From Sclerodactyla briareus (taxonomy: Eukaryota; Echinodermata; Holothuroidea; Dendrochirotida; Sclerodactylidae): a stretch of DNA of 64,000 bases. The stretch covers positions 337,824 to 401,823 of the forward strand of contig JAODTK010005636.1 in assembly GCA_026419785.1 (NCBI GenBank), written 5' to 3'. Made by a program: the position numbers and the translations under genes. The number at the start of each line of letters is the position of its first letter. Within the stretch, counting starts at the first letter, position 1. This document shows, one piece after another, positions 22,341-35,277 of the stretch. The notes under the pieces are model-generated. The model was given only the letters and a program-made list of their open reading frames with translations, ran no database searches and was not told where the DNA came from.

Positions 22341-24100
22341 CTTTAATTTTTGGATCTTAGTATCTCTATGTGTTTATCACATTTAATTGAAATTGTGACC
22401 CTCTTATTTTTTTCGTTGCAGTACTTTCATGCTTTAAAACCGGGGAATCAGTTTTACTTCAACTCTCACGTCAACTTTCATTCGTCCAGTCCCATCTTTT
22501 TGTTCATGAGCAACGTTGACTAGAAAATAATGTTTGTCAATTTTTTGTTCTTCTAGTTTTTAGCTCTCTTTTTTTTTTATGTATATATTTATACTTTTTC
22601 AATTTGAAGTCACGTTTTTGTTGCTTTTTCGATAAGTTTTGGCTATCCATTATTATTGAAACAAACTTTCTCCCTGACGGTGGTTTAATCTTTCGGCATT
22701 TCTAAGCAAATGACGAAAGTTCATTCCAGTTAGTAGTAGGTGATCAGAAAATATTTTCGTTCAGAACCTAATTATATTTTCATTATAGTCAATTTGGTTG
22801 TTTAGGATGACTCTAATTACTAACTTCCCAACTTTCTTATTGACTGGAATCAATTTACTACTTACTACTCCCAACTTTCTTATTGACTGGATAAATACTA
22901 CTCCCACTTTCTTTATCTACTGATAAATTTGTCTTTCTCGTTGAGCTATATAACAGTGAAATCAACTCGTATGATTTTGTGATCAGTGTTAATATGAAGC
23001 CGGTGATTATGTTCAGCGTCGGTGTGGAAAGGTTAAAGTTTAATGGAGCGATGATTAGTCAATGTTGACTTTGACTGATTTGACTTCTGATAGGAATTCG
23101 ATAGGATTCTGATGGTGATTAAGGTAATTACCGTATAATACATTTAATTGTTGATATGCTCAAGGTTTTGTGTTTGTAGAAATTATTACCTATTACAGCC
23201 TTGTTTCGCACAATCCAAGTCTGTTAACATCCCCTATTTGTTATCGGTTCACCACCGGTGGATAACTTGCCCTATAAACATAGAACCATCACGTGGAACT
23301 TGCTGTTCAGAATCTTGACTAAATTCTTAGTCGGGCCTTTATTTGAGAAGAGAGCTATGTTGACTCCCAGGTAAGGTAATTTCGATTTGACAGAGGAACC
23401 CATACCCTTCGTGGTAACCGGAGACACATTGGGTAGTGGCTAACTGTAATCTAGTATAGAAGCGGAGAAGCTCTACGGATGCAACGAAGTTCAACGTTTC
23501 ATATTCTGCTTTCTTTTAAATAGTTGATTTAAGTAGCATAGAGTGGCAACAATTTATATGGCCACTCATAGATCATCAGCTCAAAACGTTATTCATCTAA
23601 GGTTTAAACCTTGCAATTATGGTTCGCAACATCTACCCTGTTCCCTGTATATCTGCCTCTTGACTATTATTAGCAAATTACTTGAAGACCGGGCTCCACA
23701 CCGGATCACTGCGGGACCGTCCTTCGCTCTCCGATTTCACGCTACCCACAAGGTGTATTGCTCACTCATCCGCTTCTTCGACAATCTGGTGCGGATGGAT
23801 AGTTCTCTGAACATGCAACTCTGCTATGAGTCGGAGTGGGGAGGGGTGATTGTGATTCAGGGGCCCTTACCATGGATAAGGCCATCTTCTAGAGAATTCG
23901 AATTTTCTGCGACCATTATTGAGGAAACCGCATGTTTTAGTGTTGTTTTTGTCACTCATTAGTGCGGCGCTGCCAAGGAAGAGTGTTGAACCATAGTCTC
24001 GAACATCGAGATGAACAAATAATTATCCTACAAAAAATTAACCACACAATCTAGCGATGGGTGACGATTGTTTCGTATGTGCAATCGTTGAAGTTTGAAA
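22341..24100. other. AT-rich unannotated stretch with a small repeat
   Basis: Apart from three copies of a CTCCCAACTTTCTTATTGAC-like word at 22825, 22869 and 22902, nothing is recognised. The longest frame (23543-23962, 139 codons, plus) has no motif or splice context that I trust. Confidence 0.35.
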
Positions 24101-24104
24101 AAAG

Positions 24105-24240
24105 TTTGAAAATGTCTATACAAGATGGGCAATGGTCACGGGCGTGAATCCCGGGGGATGGGGAGAATATACCCCCCCCCCCCACTTTTAGAAAGTGGGG
24201 GTGGCCTACCAAATATACCTTCACGTTGTCAGGCAAATTT
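24105..24240 (-). mobile_element. G-rich palindromic repeat, copy P1
   Basis: On the minus strand: CCCCCACTTTCTAAAAGTGGGGG (an inverted pair) followed by a GTATATT.CTCCCC stretch and a GGGAT..ACGCCCGTG end. The same order occurs at 30.05, 45.97 and 62.65 kb. The central pair can form a hairpin. It has no coding capacity. Confidence 0.65.
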
Positions 24241-25985
24241 TCTTTGGAGAAGCAATTTTTAACTACATGCTTTATATTGTGTTCCAAGGGTGTTAATCAA
24301 TCTCCATAGATGCACTTTCAGTAAGTTTAGTTTGCAAATAGTAATGTACAATAAGGGCAAATTTCGCGCGACAACATTACGGTTCGTTCCCGTTGTTAGT
24401 TTGTGTGCTGCTGAAGGCAAATTCTGAATGTTCAAGTTAGAGCTGCCAAAAAGGTGTTTTGAATAATGTTTGGGTCGAGGAGTGAGATGCCTTCTTCCCA
24501 AGAAGACCACCACAGTGGTGTTTCATGAGGTCGATCCCAGTTTTGGAAGAGCGGGGATGACCTACATAAATACTCACTGGCCAGATTTACGGCAGGACAA
24601 ACCGCGGAATATGCCTCGGGAGGGAATTTTGGGCAAATGGGTGAAGTGTGGTGAAAACTAACACAGACCAGGCAAAATTTCTCGCGCTTCGCGCGCGTCA
24701 TATACTTTGGGAATCCTCGCAGGGTGTGATGACAGTAAGGGCCGGCGAGTCTAATTGGTTCGTGTGCTTGCTGTGCATCTGCAAGTGATAGGCCAGTCCC
24801 AATTTAGTTTTTTAACAAGTGGAAAGCCTGTTTTCTACGGAGACCAAACCTGACACCCACTGTTTGTGGTTTATCTTCATTAGAAATAAGTATCTCGGTG
24901 AAAGTTTTCTCAAACGAATAGGTCTTGCCAGCCACGAAGAAGCCTAGGTGGGTAGTATATGACTTCTCGATGAATGCGTCCTCTCCCCGGGCTATCGTCA
25001 GTGGTCCGTATATTTATGAACCTGAATTAAGTGCGAATTGCCATGGAAGAACGAGGGTTCTTTCCACGGTACCACGGAGGTACCGTGGGAATTCCCCAAA
25101 AAATGTCGGAATATATTGTTTCACGGGAGCCTTTGGCCTATTAATTAACAATCTCCCGCATTGAAGAAGACAGGTTGCCACCCCCACTAAGTGCCTGATT
25201 CCAGGAAAACAACCTTTCTGATAGGACTACAAAACGGTATCTTACAGTTTCCCCATCTAGTAAAGAGAGAAGTGTGAACGTCGAGAGACGCATTGAATGT
25301 GAAAAATGAAAGGGTTGTTTTCCTTGGAGGGTGGCGTTGAGGGCTTCGAAATTTTCTGATAACCATACCGCCCACTACATCCAGACAAATTACGCCCACG
25401 TGTAAGGGCTCCTCGCGGCTTCCTAATACACCACTGACTGGAATATCAATAACGCACCTGTTACGGCAATCGACGGCTAACATATCAGCGACCTCTTATT
25501 GCGATCGACCGTAGCTTCTCAGGGTGTGCCACTAGAATGAGGTCAAACTACTTAGCGGGACTGCATGCTGGTCCCAGCCAGGAAACATAACAACAAGCAA
25601 TGACAAACTAAATAATTTGATAATGATTAAAATTCCATATTCTTTATGGGCGAAAACGAAGTAGTTTCAAGTTATCAGTATGGCCGCTTTATTCGGACGT
25701 AGATCAGCTCGCCGATCTGGTGAGGATAGTTGTCCATCATTTAAGGCAAGAAGATTTTTGTTTATCCGGAGCAATCTCTAACTCTCACTTGTAGCTCTTC
25801 TATTGTATTCACTGATTATTATATAGACAACTTTGTTGAAAAATAGTTACGATCAGGGTTCTTTTGACCCCGTATGAGTGTAGTGTGCTTGTGTGGTGGT
25901 TTGTTAATTGAATATGCCTCCGACTGGCGCGACGTCTGTTGCTGTTTGTGCAGGGTGTATTGTTGAGGGGAACGTAGAGGTCATA
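24241..25985. other. Unannotated stretch with one short perfect hairpin
   Basis: CCACGGTACC and GGTACCGTGG form a perfect 10-bp inverted repeat with a 5-base loop at 25064-25088. Otherwise nothing is recognised. Confidence 0.35.
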
Positions 25986-25989
25986 TGAG

Positions 25990-26797
25990 GTCATGGGCAT
26001 CGATCCGTTTGGAAAAGTGGGGCGGCTCGGCCAGGCGGCGGGGACACATCGAATGCAAATGACCTCTAGCGGAGCGCCAACCATTGGTTTGCGAGGCGAG
26101 GCCCCGTACAAGGAAGATTTTAATTTCATACCCACTAGATCGACGGAAACGGTAATTGCCAGGCTCAATAACACCAATCTACATGTGTGATTGGAGTAAG
26201 AAGAGACAGACAAAAAAGTTGTCATTGTGCATCTAAGATGATTTACCGCACATCAAACATGGTATTTTCTATTACCATTTCTACTCGCTCGTTTGGTGGG
26301 ATCAAGGGGTCTGCCCAGCGGTCCCTGGTGGGGTCGACGGGAAAAGCCATAAGCGTACTGGACCATTCCAATTGGGTAGCAGTAAATACTTGGCCGACGC
26401 CGAACCGGACTTTACAAGTCCGTCATCTGAAGCTTCCAGCGCGCGCAAAGCAGCGCGGAATGTTTGCATGTTTCCGGGCATTGATAGAAAAAGTCAAGCA
26501 GAAAATTCAGGCAATTTTCACTTGCTTTACCTTCCAAATTTCCAAGAATGTTTTCTCTCAGACAAATGGGGGGGGGGGGCACAGTCTGCCCCCAAGGCTG
26601 ATGAAATTATTCGACCGTGAACAACATAATGATTCGAATGCTGTTTTACCTCGCATACCACAAAGACGACCAAGTAGACAACCGCCATTTGAAAAATTCA
26701 TGCCCAACTTTGGCCATTGATTCAAAGATGGCACTCGGATGAAACTGGGTAATCCTTCGACTTCCGGCCACACCTAGTGGGGTCCAGATCTTTATCT
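25990..26797 (+). mobile_element. Dispersed element of about 820 bp, copy A
   Basis: Collinear with 61706-62535 (plus) and 40741-41562 (minus). Landmarks in order: the shared module (GGAGCGCCA, then CCCGTACAAGGAA, then GATCGACGGAAACGG), CATCTACATGTGTG, AGACAGACAAAAAAGTTGTC, GGGATC..AAAGCCAT, a GCGCG-rich block, a GGGGGGGCACAGTCTGCCCCC palindrome, and an end near GGTCCAGATCTT. The long frames across it (to 177 codons) are not conserved as protein among the copies, so I read it as non-coding and non-autonomous. Confidence 0.8.
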
Positions 26798-27480
26798 ATA
26801 ACATAATTAATATAATACCCACTATAATAAAATGACCAGTGGTGCACGTACACGTTTACAGGTTCAGTAATTGGGGCAGAACCACAAACTATCCATGACT
26901 AAAAATTTTAGTGGATTTCATTGCCAGTTATTGCACAACTTTATCATTACTGATGCGCGCGGAAATTCGGCACCAAATCATAATTAGCAAAAACTTTTCA
27001 ATTCTACTTTGCCAAATGTCCTTCCATTATTTCTCCGATTTGGTATTTTCGCATGCGTGCTCACTCTCTCAAATTATCCTGCACCCGGCCGACCCCCCAA
27101 CGTCTCGGATATATTGACTGATTGCCCTAAGTTGGTTCTGTACCGCATCCGTGATTTACTTTCTCCATCTGACTATAGTAGGCATAGATACATTTTCACC
27201 TAACTGGGGTTGAAAAAACTGAACATATGAAAAAAAAGGTTGCCAATTACAATATACGTGTGATTGCTAGGACTATTCCAATCCAAGGGCGCGTCTGTGT
27301 GGTGGAGGTCGTGACCCCCAACTTTTGAAGTCCTCCCGGTTACGATGTGTTTTTCAGTCTTGACACCGGGGACCCTAAACTTTCGGCAGGGATGCGCCCT
27401 GTCACATATTAGCAACAAACCCAATGTGCATGCAGCAGTGCCAGCTTGTTTGAGCAAAGCAAGCTGCAAGCAATTGGGCT
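26798..27480. other. Unannotated stretch
   Basis: No recognised gene or repeat. Confidence 0.35.
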
Positions 27481-27482
27481 CC

Positions 27483-27794
27483 CTAATGCACGTCGCTTAG
27501 CACCCCAAGCAAGTCACGACCACCTACAATTCGGAACACGGAGCCCAACCAAACCCTACCGACCTGATCGAGCCTGCGGGCGTCGTACAGGCCCACTTCC
27601 CCTGCCTTTTTAAGCGCACCACGGTTGGCCTCTAACTCTAAACCGACACGAAGCAGCCGCGCGCGAAGCTCCGCCCCCGCGACAAACACAACCCTCCTCT
27701 GACATGTTTTGGGCCGTCTTCTTTTCCGCGCCCCCACACGTTTGATTCCGAAAATCAGCCTAGTCAGTGGCAACATTTTAAGCCCGAATTCCAC
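27483..27794 (-). CDS. Open frame in a CpG-rich patch (unrecognised)
   Basis: A 103-codon frame, rich in Arg, Leu, Val and Gly (for example RLLRVGLELEANRGALKKAG), sits in a locally GC- and CpG-rich patch (about 27500-27760) between AT-rich flanks. The patch could be a CpG island with a first exon, a GC-rich repeat, or chance. No family is recognised and no promoter element is evident. Confidence 0.2.
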   Translation of the reverse strand: MEFGLKMLPLTRLIFGIKRVGARKRRRPKTCQRRVVFVAGAELRARLLRVGLELEANRGALKKAGEVGLYDARRLDQVGRVWLGSVFRIVGGRDLLGVLSDVH

Positions 27795-28485
27795 TTCACT
27801 TTTGCCTTTTCTGTCTCAGAGTCCCCCCGAAACTCACTCGATATCAATTTTGCGCTATTTTTCTACCCTTTCAGAATAACTTGCGCTCTTCTACAGGGGA
27901 CGCAATTGGTACGTCAGAGCCAAGTAGTCAAAGCACTTTACAATATATAATTGGAACAAACTATGTACGCCCTAGTTACTTGCCTAGACTGGGCGTAGAC
28001 CCTCAAATTGCATTGATTGGCATGAAGGTATTTAATTGTTGATTTTCATGTAGCCAGCAAAGAAAGGAAAACTAGAATCCGTGATCTGCGGTTCCCTAGA
28101 TTTATGTTTCACTCTGTCGGGCAGCAGTGACGTAAGACATTTCTGAAAATTCTGAGGGCTCGCAACATTATTAGGGCCCTGGAGAGGGGTCTCAGGCAGT
28201 CAGGTCTTACCCGTTCCCCTTTGAAAAGTTTGGGCTTTAGGTGCAAATGCATGACTCTAAATGTGATTTTTTTTTGCGAAATCGTGTGGAGCCACAATGG
28301 GCAGTAAGCTTCTCTCCTCTTTTGCTGTATTGGCTCCTGAATCTACCTTCCATGAGACACACATTAGTTGGGGTCTTAGGAAGAGGAGGCCGGAAGCCGG
28401 TTAGACATTCTAGAGAACCCAGGTGATATTTTTTCGTTTTGCCTCGTAGGCTGGTACCCGTTTCTTTCGACGACACATTATTTTG
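27795..28485. other. Unannotated stretch
   Basis: No recognised gene or repeat. Confidence 0.35.
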
Positions 28486-28750
28486 ACCCCCCCCCACCTA
28501 GCCCCCCCCCCCCCCTCTTTTCCCCCAAAACCCAAACCCCACCCCACACCCCCTCCCCCCCCCCAACACACCCAACCCCCCCCCCCCCCCTTCCTTTTCA
28601 TCCCTCCATTCTTTGACCCCCCCCCCCCCCACCCCCCCACCCCCCCACCACACCCCCCCCCCCCCCCCCCACCCCCCACCCCTCCCCCCCCCCCCCCCCC
28701 CCCTCCCTTTTTTTTTTTTCTCGTTCCCCCCCCCCCCCCCCCCCCCCCCC
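28486..28750. repeat. Low-complexity C-tract, about 265 bp
   Basis: Almost pure C with interspersed A and T runs. Frames through it give only Pro- or Gly-rich low-complexity peptides on the two strands. Such tracts are hard to sequence and the true length is uncertain. Confidence 0.9.
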
Positions 28751-30035
28751 TGCATCTCCCAAGGTGTTCGCCTTCACCTCCCGGTTGCCCCAGTTGCCGG
28801 CAGAACCCACCGCCACCACGCTCGCACAACGGCTCGCCAACCACTTGGCCCCCCACAGGTTCCTGCGTTTTCATGTCTACTTATTGATCATCCCACAATT
28901 CACAACTATGTTTCTCATTTTTGATACGCACCCCCACTTCCCTTTCTGGCCCGGGTTTTGTTCACATTAACCTATCATTTCCTACTATGAGAGTAACATG
29001 TACACGAGGACTTATTCCTCGCCCGCACAGCTACACAACCTGTATCTGCGCATCTACCTTTCGGCTCTGGAAGCACGCGGGGGGGGGGAAACCCTGTCTT
29101 GTGGAACTTGAGTGGCAAGAATCATCTTGTTACACCATCGGGACCGGTGGCTGCTCAGACCCCGATGCCTTCAGGGTACAGACCGAACATGCCCACACAG
29201 ACCCGACTCACCCCCCCCCCCCGCGGAAGCATTTGGACGACTAACCTATGCCACAGAATTACCCACCTTGCATCAAACCAAGCCTATTTTTCCGGAATCT
29301 GACTAACGCTATGTTGCTTTTACGTGGTTCTACTAGTTAAGGACGCGCAACCCCCATAGGATTTTTTTTTTTTACCGAATACGGTTATTCGAAGTTTTTG
29401 AGATTCTTGCGACCATGATAAAACACAACGTTCCCACAACTGAAACATTGACAACTTTTTGTCTCATCCATCCGCGGCTTCAGACAAGTAGATCGGCCAG
29501 CTGCTGACATCTGTGGGCGATTATCCCTTTGAGGTTTGGATGCCCGGTGGATTGTGCGCTTCTCTACCCACAGCGTTGTTCGCGATTGCCCACTTGCTTT
29601 TTATGCAATTTTAAGTGTTGACGCAGTCTGATCTCCTATGCCCCACGCGTGTGTTTTTTGGGTAATTGACATTATTTTTGCATATTTCCTCGTCCTTTTG
29701 TGCAGCAACATTAGTCCACCATCACCAGATGTTTCTGTACGCATGACACCTGCGCCACAATATAGCACTCAACCAACCCGACCTCCACCATACACTACCT
29801 AGCCCACACCGCCCCCCTACCCACTCCAATTTAATGAACCAACCAAACACCACAGCTAACCACCCACACCAACACCACAGATGTGGTCTTTGTTGCGGGC
29901 TGCTTTCTCCAATATTTTTCAACACGCGCAACACAGCCACTTCTTAAACCCTGGTCGGTGTGTAAACGGACATGTAATTTCGTTCGTCTTCATCGAGGAT
30001 CAAACAGTGGGGCACAGAAAAAACAAACCAAACAG
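28751..30035. other. Unannotated stretch, C/A-rich on part of the plus strand
   Basis: A CA/CCA-rich patch lies at about 29760-29880. No gene is recognised. A minus-strand CFSCG segment near 29.4 kb recalls half of a zinc knuckle but is too short to call. Confidence 0.3.
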
Positions 30036-30120
30036 GGACATTTGATATGAGTCCCCCCCCACTTCGGAAAAAGTGGGGGGGCGGGCACGTGTCCCCATGT
30101 CCCACAGGATCGACGCCCAT
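30036..30120 (+). mobile_element. G-rich palindromic repeat, copy P2
   Basis: GGGACATTTGATATGA, then CCCCCCCACTT..GAAAAAGTGGGGGGG, then a CACGTGTCCCCATGTCCCAC stretch and GGATCGACGCCCAT. It is the same arrangement as copies P3 and P4, including the opening GACATTTGATATGAT-like words shared with P3. Confidence 0.75.
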
Positions 30121-31685
30121 TGTCGTAGGGAGGTCAGAAGAGAGTCAAGGGAACAAAAATCTCGGGGCACCACGACTTTAAGCAAACCACACAGAATTGT
30201 TGGTCATATCAGGATTAAAATCTATTGCGTATCTTCTGGATAGGAAAGACATGAACCATATGTTTTTAGTAGGAATCGGGAGGTCATTTTGTCGTAATTT
30301 ATACAAGATGGGTCAAGGACAGACGGTCCATTCCAGCCAAGCTAGTTGTGAAGTATAGTAATAATTACGTGACCAGATAGGCCTAATAGATGCTTGGAGG
30401 GATTTGGTGCACAGTAGTGCATTTCATTATAACTTCTGGAACATAGTCTTTCAAAAACTGTGTCAATGGTAAAAAATACATACGAAAATAGGGGAAATTT
30501 AACAAGAAATTGCCTATATGTGCCTCATAATAAGTAGATGGTCCATTTGTTCTTGTGTCTGGGGTATAAGGTCATTAACAATGAGGCAAGGAATCCGGCC
30601 ATTTAATTTTTGCGTAATTGACTATAAACATATCCTAGGATACAGGGGGTTTTCCCTATTATTGACAGATAGATCAACTGGGTTGGTGGTAACAGTCTTC
30701 TTCCTATTTGTATATAGACGAGGTTTTGGGAATATGATATAACACCCCCTTCAAAGAAGAAGATATGCATGATAAGTAATCACTTCATGTTTCATCAATT
30801 GGTAGGTGAAAATATTTCAAAATTGCAAGGAATTCCAGGAAAATGCGCAAATTAGATCAACGGAATCGATAGAAGAAAGATACCGGTAACCTATATAGCT
30901 TGTATAGTAGATCAGAGGCAACCTAACACCACACGCCACAAGCATATGAACATTAGTAGATGAGTCCTACGTCGCTTTCTGTCTGTTTTCGTGGTCGTTC
31001 ATAGACATAACAGTACGACGGACATCAACTCGGATACACATACATAGATAGGCAATAAATATAGGGTTTTACGAAGCTGCTGTCGAGCTCCGAGACGCGA
31101 GGTTCGCAAGGATGCTCTCCCTATGTGAGACCTCGTTAACTTGTCATCTGGTTGCCAAATGACTCCCATAGGGAAAATAAATCGGTCTCTCTCATTCTCG
31201 CAACAGGAATACATCTCCTGTCATTCTGTAGAAAAAATCATCTAAAGCATGCATTAGTGCCAGCTTTAGCGTTTAACTTTGTAATCGTTCTATGTTACTC
31301 TAGCTGTCATCGTATCAAGGGGCATTACTGCCACAAGGTATTCTATATTCGTTAACTGACTATTAATACCTAAACACAAGTGGGTACAATAAATTTCATG
31401 AAAATACAAAACCCCAATTCACATAGATTGTTTGTTCAAAGGGATCTTGGTATAATCTCAATGATATTTCAAATGGCAAATGTTTTTCAGCGGTGTTGCA
31501 AAGTTGCATGTTGATTTTCCCAATCGCAACGCTTCTTTTCAAGTTTATAAATAGCCAAATTATTCATCAGGTGAATTCGGAAAGGATTCGGACTTCATTT
31601 TGGTTCTTACTTTGAAACCTTCTAAGCAGTGTGCTTGAAGATGCGAGGAAAGGAAAGGTAATTGGTTCTTGATTAGACGTCACCT
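30121..31685. other. AT-rich unannotated stretch
   Basis: No recognised gene, repeat or RNA. Confidence 0.35.
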
Positions 31686-31689
31686 CAGT

Positions 31690-32200
31690 TTCCTTGATAA
31701 AATACATTGTTGTCCGGCTGTTTAAGCAGCTTGTGAGACCTCACCTTGGAGTAGTCTGTCCAAGTAGAGAAATAATTATTTCTCGAAGACAACAGGTAAT
31801 TGAAAAAGTTCAGCTGAGGGCCTCTAGATTAATTCACGGTCTCAGAGATTCTTCTTGCGAGGACAGGGTAAGGTGTCTCAGGTCTAACCTTCGATCGAGC
31901 TGAGACGAATGTGAGGTGCTTAATTCGGGTTTTAAAATTGTTCATGAATTCGAACGAGCCTTTCCTCCACTGTTTCTTGAGTTTCCAAATTGTACCACCA
32001 TAGGGGGTTCTGTCTTTCAAGCTTCGTGGTAAAACGCTGTAGATTGGACATTCGCACAAATATTTTTCTCGTAGGAGAGAGGTTATAATGAGTGATAGCT
32101 TCCTGAAGATGGGGTGTTCTGTCTAAGAGTGTGGCATGCGTCAAGAACAGTCTTGATTTATTCTTCGAGAATTGTGGGCGACTTCTTTTAGCATCTGGGT
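31690..32200 (+). mobile_element. CR1/Jockey-like LINE 3' end relic
   Basis: An open stretch at 31694-31903 contains LFKQLVRPHLG and QVIEKVQLRASRLIHGLRDS. This is the conserved region after the RT palm in CR1- and Jockey-type LINEs (Y..LVRPHLEY...W....LE.VQRRATR...GL). Downstream, in other phases, FKIVHEFE and, from 32.0 kb, a segment like the terminal GH..K...K...DIR..FFS block continue the homology. It is 5'-truncated and frame-broken. Confidence 0.8.
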
Positions 32201-32750
32201 CGTTCTTCTACTTTGGGATGTTGTGGCCTTAGAGTCTTCCATTGAGGAACCGGCCTTCTGACCCTTTCTACACTGAGTAAAACTAAGACAAATATCAGAA
32301 CCTTAAAAACATAGAAGCAATAACAGTTATTAAAATTGCTGATAAGCCTTCAAAAAAAAATGTTAAAATGAATTGGCATTTCTACATTCAATGGGCAGCT
32401 CGTTCCCAATTTTAAGGCCGCAACATGAAAGAAAGTATTCATGTTGTATTGGACCGTACTTCCACCTTCAAAACTCAATCATTGCCGGTACGTGTGTGTT
32501 GGACTTCGGCAATATGAAGTGAAATTCCACAGACGGTTTCTTATATGTTCCATTAATCCTTCCACCAAAAAATAGTTTGATCATAATTGTACTGCGTTTA
32601 TTGACCAAGTCGATTACCAATAATACACTGGCCATAATACCGCACCGTTTTATATTATATTCATAAATACCTTCATTGGTTCCCTGCAATCTTATTTTTA
32701 TACTGAGTGGGACTAAGAGTCCCGCGATGCGCCGCAATAGCTTCTCGAAT
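32201..32750. other. Unannotated stretch
   Basis: No recognised feature. It may include the LINE 3' untranslated region. Confidence 0.3.
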
Positions 32751-32751
32751 T

Positions 32752-32935
32752 GTACACACACACAACACGCACCACCACCACACACACACCCACGCACATT
32801 TGGAAAGAAGCGTCCGCCTAGCCTTGTAAGATTTATGAGCCAGGCTGCAGTATTTAGCTGTTTGTGTGTGTGTGTGTGTGTGTGCGTGGTGTTGCGTGTG
32901 TGTGGTGTCGTGTGTGCGTTGTGTTGTGTGTGTGT
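32752..32935. repeat. CA-rich then TG-rich microsatellites
   Basis: (CA)n at 32752-32795 and (TG)n with interruptions at 32861-32935 lie 65 bp apart in opposite sense, so the two could pair. Confidence 0.9.
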
Positions 32936-34725
32936 TTTTCTGCCATCGCCTAAATGGTCACAAATCACACATTTTCTCTCAAATTTGCAAAAGATCTCAC
33001 AATTGTTATATTTGGGGGACTCATTTAGGGCAACATTCTTCATATATTCACTAATTTCACAAATATTCGCTTATCCCGATGGCTGAATGAAATTAAAAAT
33101 TAGCAGACCCAAGTTACGCGTTTATTCATGCAATCACGAGAATTACTGAAAATGTGGATTTTAGGAGTGAAACTCTGGATTTTTGTAAATATTGTTTTTT
33201 TAAAATAGATTTATTTTTAATAGATCAGAAATGTGAGGTCTGAAATCTGAATGGTTCAAGCTTCAGACAAGGTACAAGTATCCTAAACCAGGGCCTTTCC
33301 CAGCGCATTTAGTTGAGAAAGCTGAAATTCTAAACGAATTTGATTTGCTAGGGGGAATGCTGTTCTCAGACAATATTTTTTGATGAATTTGTCATATTCG
33401 CTACTTGCAAAAAAGATAATCGGAGATTGAAACTGTCTGGTTAGTTCATGCTGATGAGACCCTGCAACTCGAGGATTACCGTCCTTATTAAATTTTAGAG
33501 TTTGCTGCTTGGGAAGATATTAAACCCTCTGTCCCGTCCTTTACATTGCCATTTAAGCTATGGTGGGTGCCGAAAGTCTTAGCTATGCTGGTAACCTGAT
33601 CTGATATTTGTTGCCCTCTCTATCTAGAGATTGTGGCCACTACAGACCCGGCCGCGGCTGTCGCGTAATTGCCATAAAGTGATTATTGAGTCACTGGTTG
33701 TTCGCAGCAAGAGGTAAAATAGACGCGAAGTGGAGAATAACTAAACGATTCTTGAATTCAATTGCCTCCTTATAAGTAATTCTGTGTGCCATGTGAGGAT
33801 TCTTCTTATATTGCGAGGGTTGATGTCTTAAAGATGCTCAATGTAGGCTTATTCGGCGCACGCACGGTCTGTAGTTGCTCCATAAGTGTTGCAATCCTAA
33901 ATGGCTCGGATATTGTTACTATGGTCGAGGTCATGCACACCGCGTGCCGTGAGCCTGTGTCCACCCCGACCCCAAGTCAGTCCGGCCAATTTTTTTTTTG
34001 TGAGTAATATTTAGTCCACTCCTCAGGGCAACAGTGAGCAATGCGTGCCACAAACCATAATAATAAAGTACTCGGTTAGCAAAAATGCTTATTCAACTGC
34101 GGCACGAATATATACAAGAATAACATAATTTGATTGATTATTGACTTTATTTCAACCAGAAAAAACAACAACAAACGATTAAAAATGATACAAAAAACGG
34201 CCATCAAGAATGAATCGTGGGGAGTTCTGCGGAAACAGTTACTTAAAAGGTTGTTTGAAGCCAAAACACTTAGAAAATAAAGCATTATACAAATTATATA
34301 AAGCTTAACTCGAAGCAATACACAACAACCCACCCCCCCCTCCCCAACACATACACTAAACACCGTCCCCTGCTCCCTCCCCTCCCTCCACAACCCCAGA
34401 AGAGCAGTCACAGAAGTCTATGATTGTGGTGAGCTGAATGAATGTGTTTCTCTAAATTACGTTCAAAGCTTGGCATGAGGGATATTCCTAAGATTGTTCC
34501 ATGTGCTTTCATCCTAAATAGTATCGGGTTATTTCGATTAATATTTTTGAATTGAAGGAGGAATGTGTTCATGGGTATAATAAGACATTAAATATAAATG
34601 TTTGGTATTCATAATATTATCAATTTTCGAATCTTAAATTTCTTAAAGATGGGTCTGAGGGTCTAATGAGGCCAAGTAATGCATATTGGCATAGATTCCG
34701 AACAATAGTTTCTGGAGTAACTTAA
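32936..34725. other. AT-rich unannotated stretch
   Basis: No recognised gene or repeat. Open frames are short. Confidence 0.35.
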
Positions 34726-34729
34726 GTTT

Positions 34730-35073
34730 ATTCAGTGGCGACACAAAGGTAGTTTATACGTGGGGTCAGCGAGATCCAATCTGCGCCCCCTCCCATCCCG
34801 GAGGCTGGACCATCCCATGTTTTAGATCTCAGTAGACATCAACTGAGGTACGGAAAGACAGTTGGGTGGGGGGGGGTGGTTTACACTGGCTGCTCATACA
34901 TAAACTTTCTACCTTGTGTGCAGCTCACCCTACCCTATCTAATACACCCTACCCTTCACTGTTTCTTATACATTCCATATTCACTCTTTCACATTTCACT
35001 TGTTTGCGCCCCCTAGGTTTCTGTAGAGGGGGCGGCTTGGCCCCTCCCCTGACCGCCCCCTTTGTGACGCTTT
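34730..35073. mobile_element. Candidate MITE with CAGTGGCGACACAAAGG end
   Basis: The left end is CAGTGGCGACACAAAGG. The right end reads CCCCTTTGTGACG, an imperfect inverse. Flanks GTTTATTC and CTTTATCG are compatible with a worn 8-bp duplication of hAT type. The interior is G/C-rich and non-coding. Confidence 0.45.
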
Positions 35074-35277
35074 ATCGTTTATCTATATGTCAGCCCAGCC
35101 GCGTAACCCCATACTGGGACGCGATGGGGGGGGGTGGATGAACGGAAGTATAAGTTTATAAATAGTCCATAGTACCATTATTATGGACTAACGCCTTCGT
35201 CTGGAAATGATGCCTGTATCGCTATGGCAGGCTTCATTACATGTATTTATTATATGCTATGACCAAGTACGTTTAAC

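Noticed and set aside
26187-26720. 177-codon frame
   Set aside because: Lies inside copy A of the 820-bp element; the frame is not preserved in copies B and C.
28410-28887. 134- and 154-codon frames across the C-tract
   Set aside because: They are only Pro/Gly/His-rich translations of low-complexity DNA.
29380-29480. Zinc-knuckle gag fragment on the minus strand
   Set aside because: Only a CFSCG half-motif is visible, without the following His/Cys spacing.
32752-32935. CRISPR-like spaced repeats
   Set aside because: Only simple CA/TG microsatellites; no repeat-spacer structure anywhere in the window.
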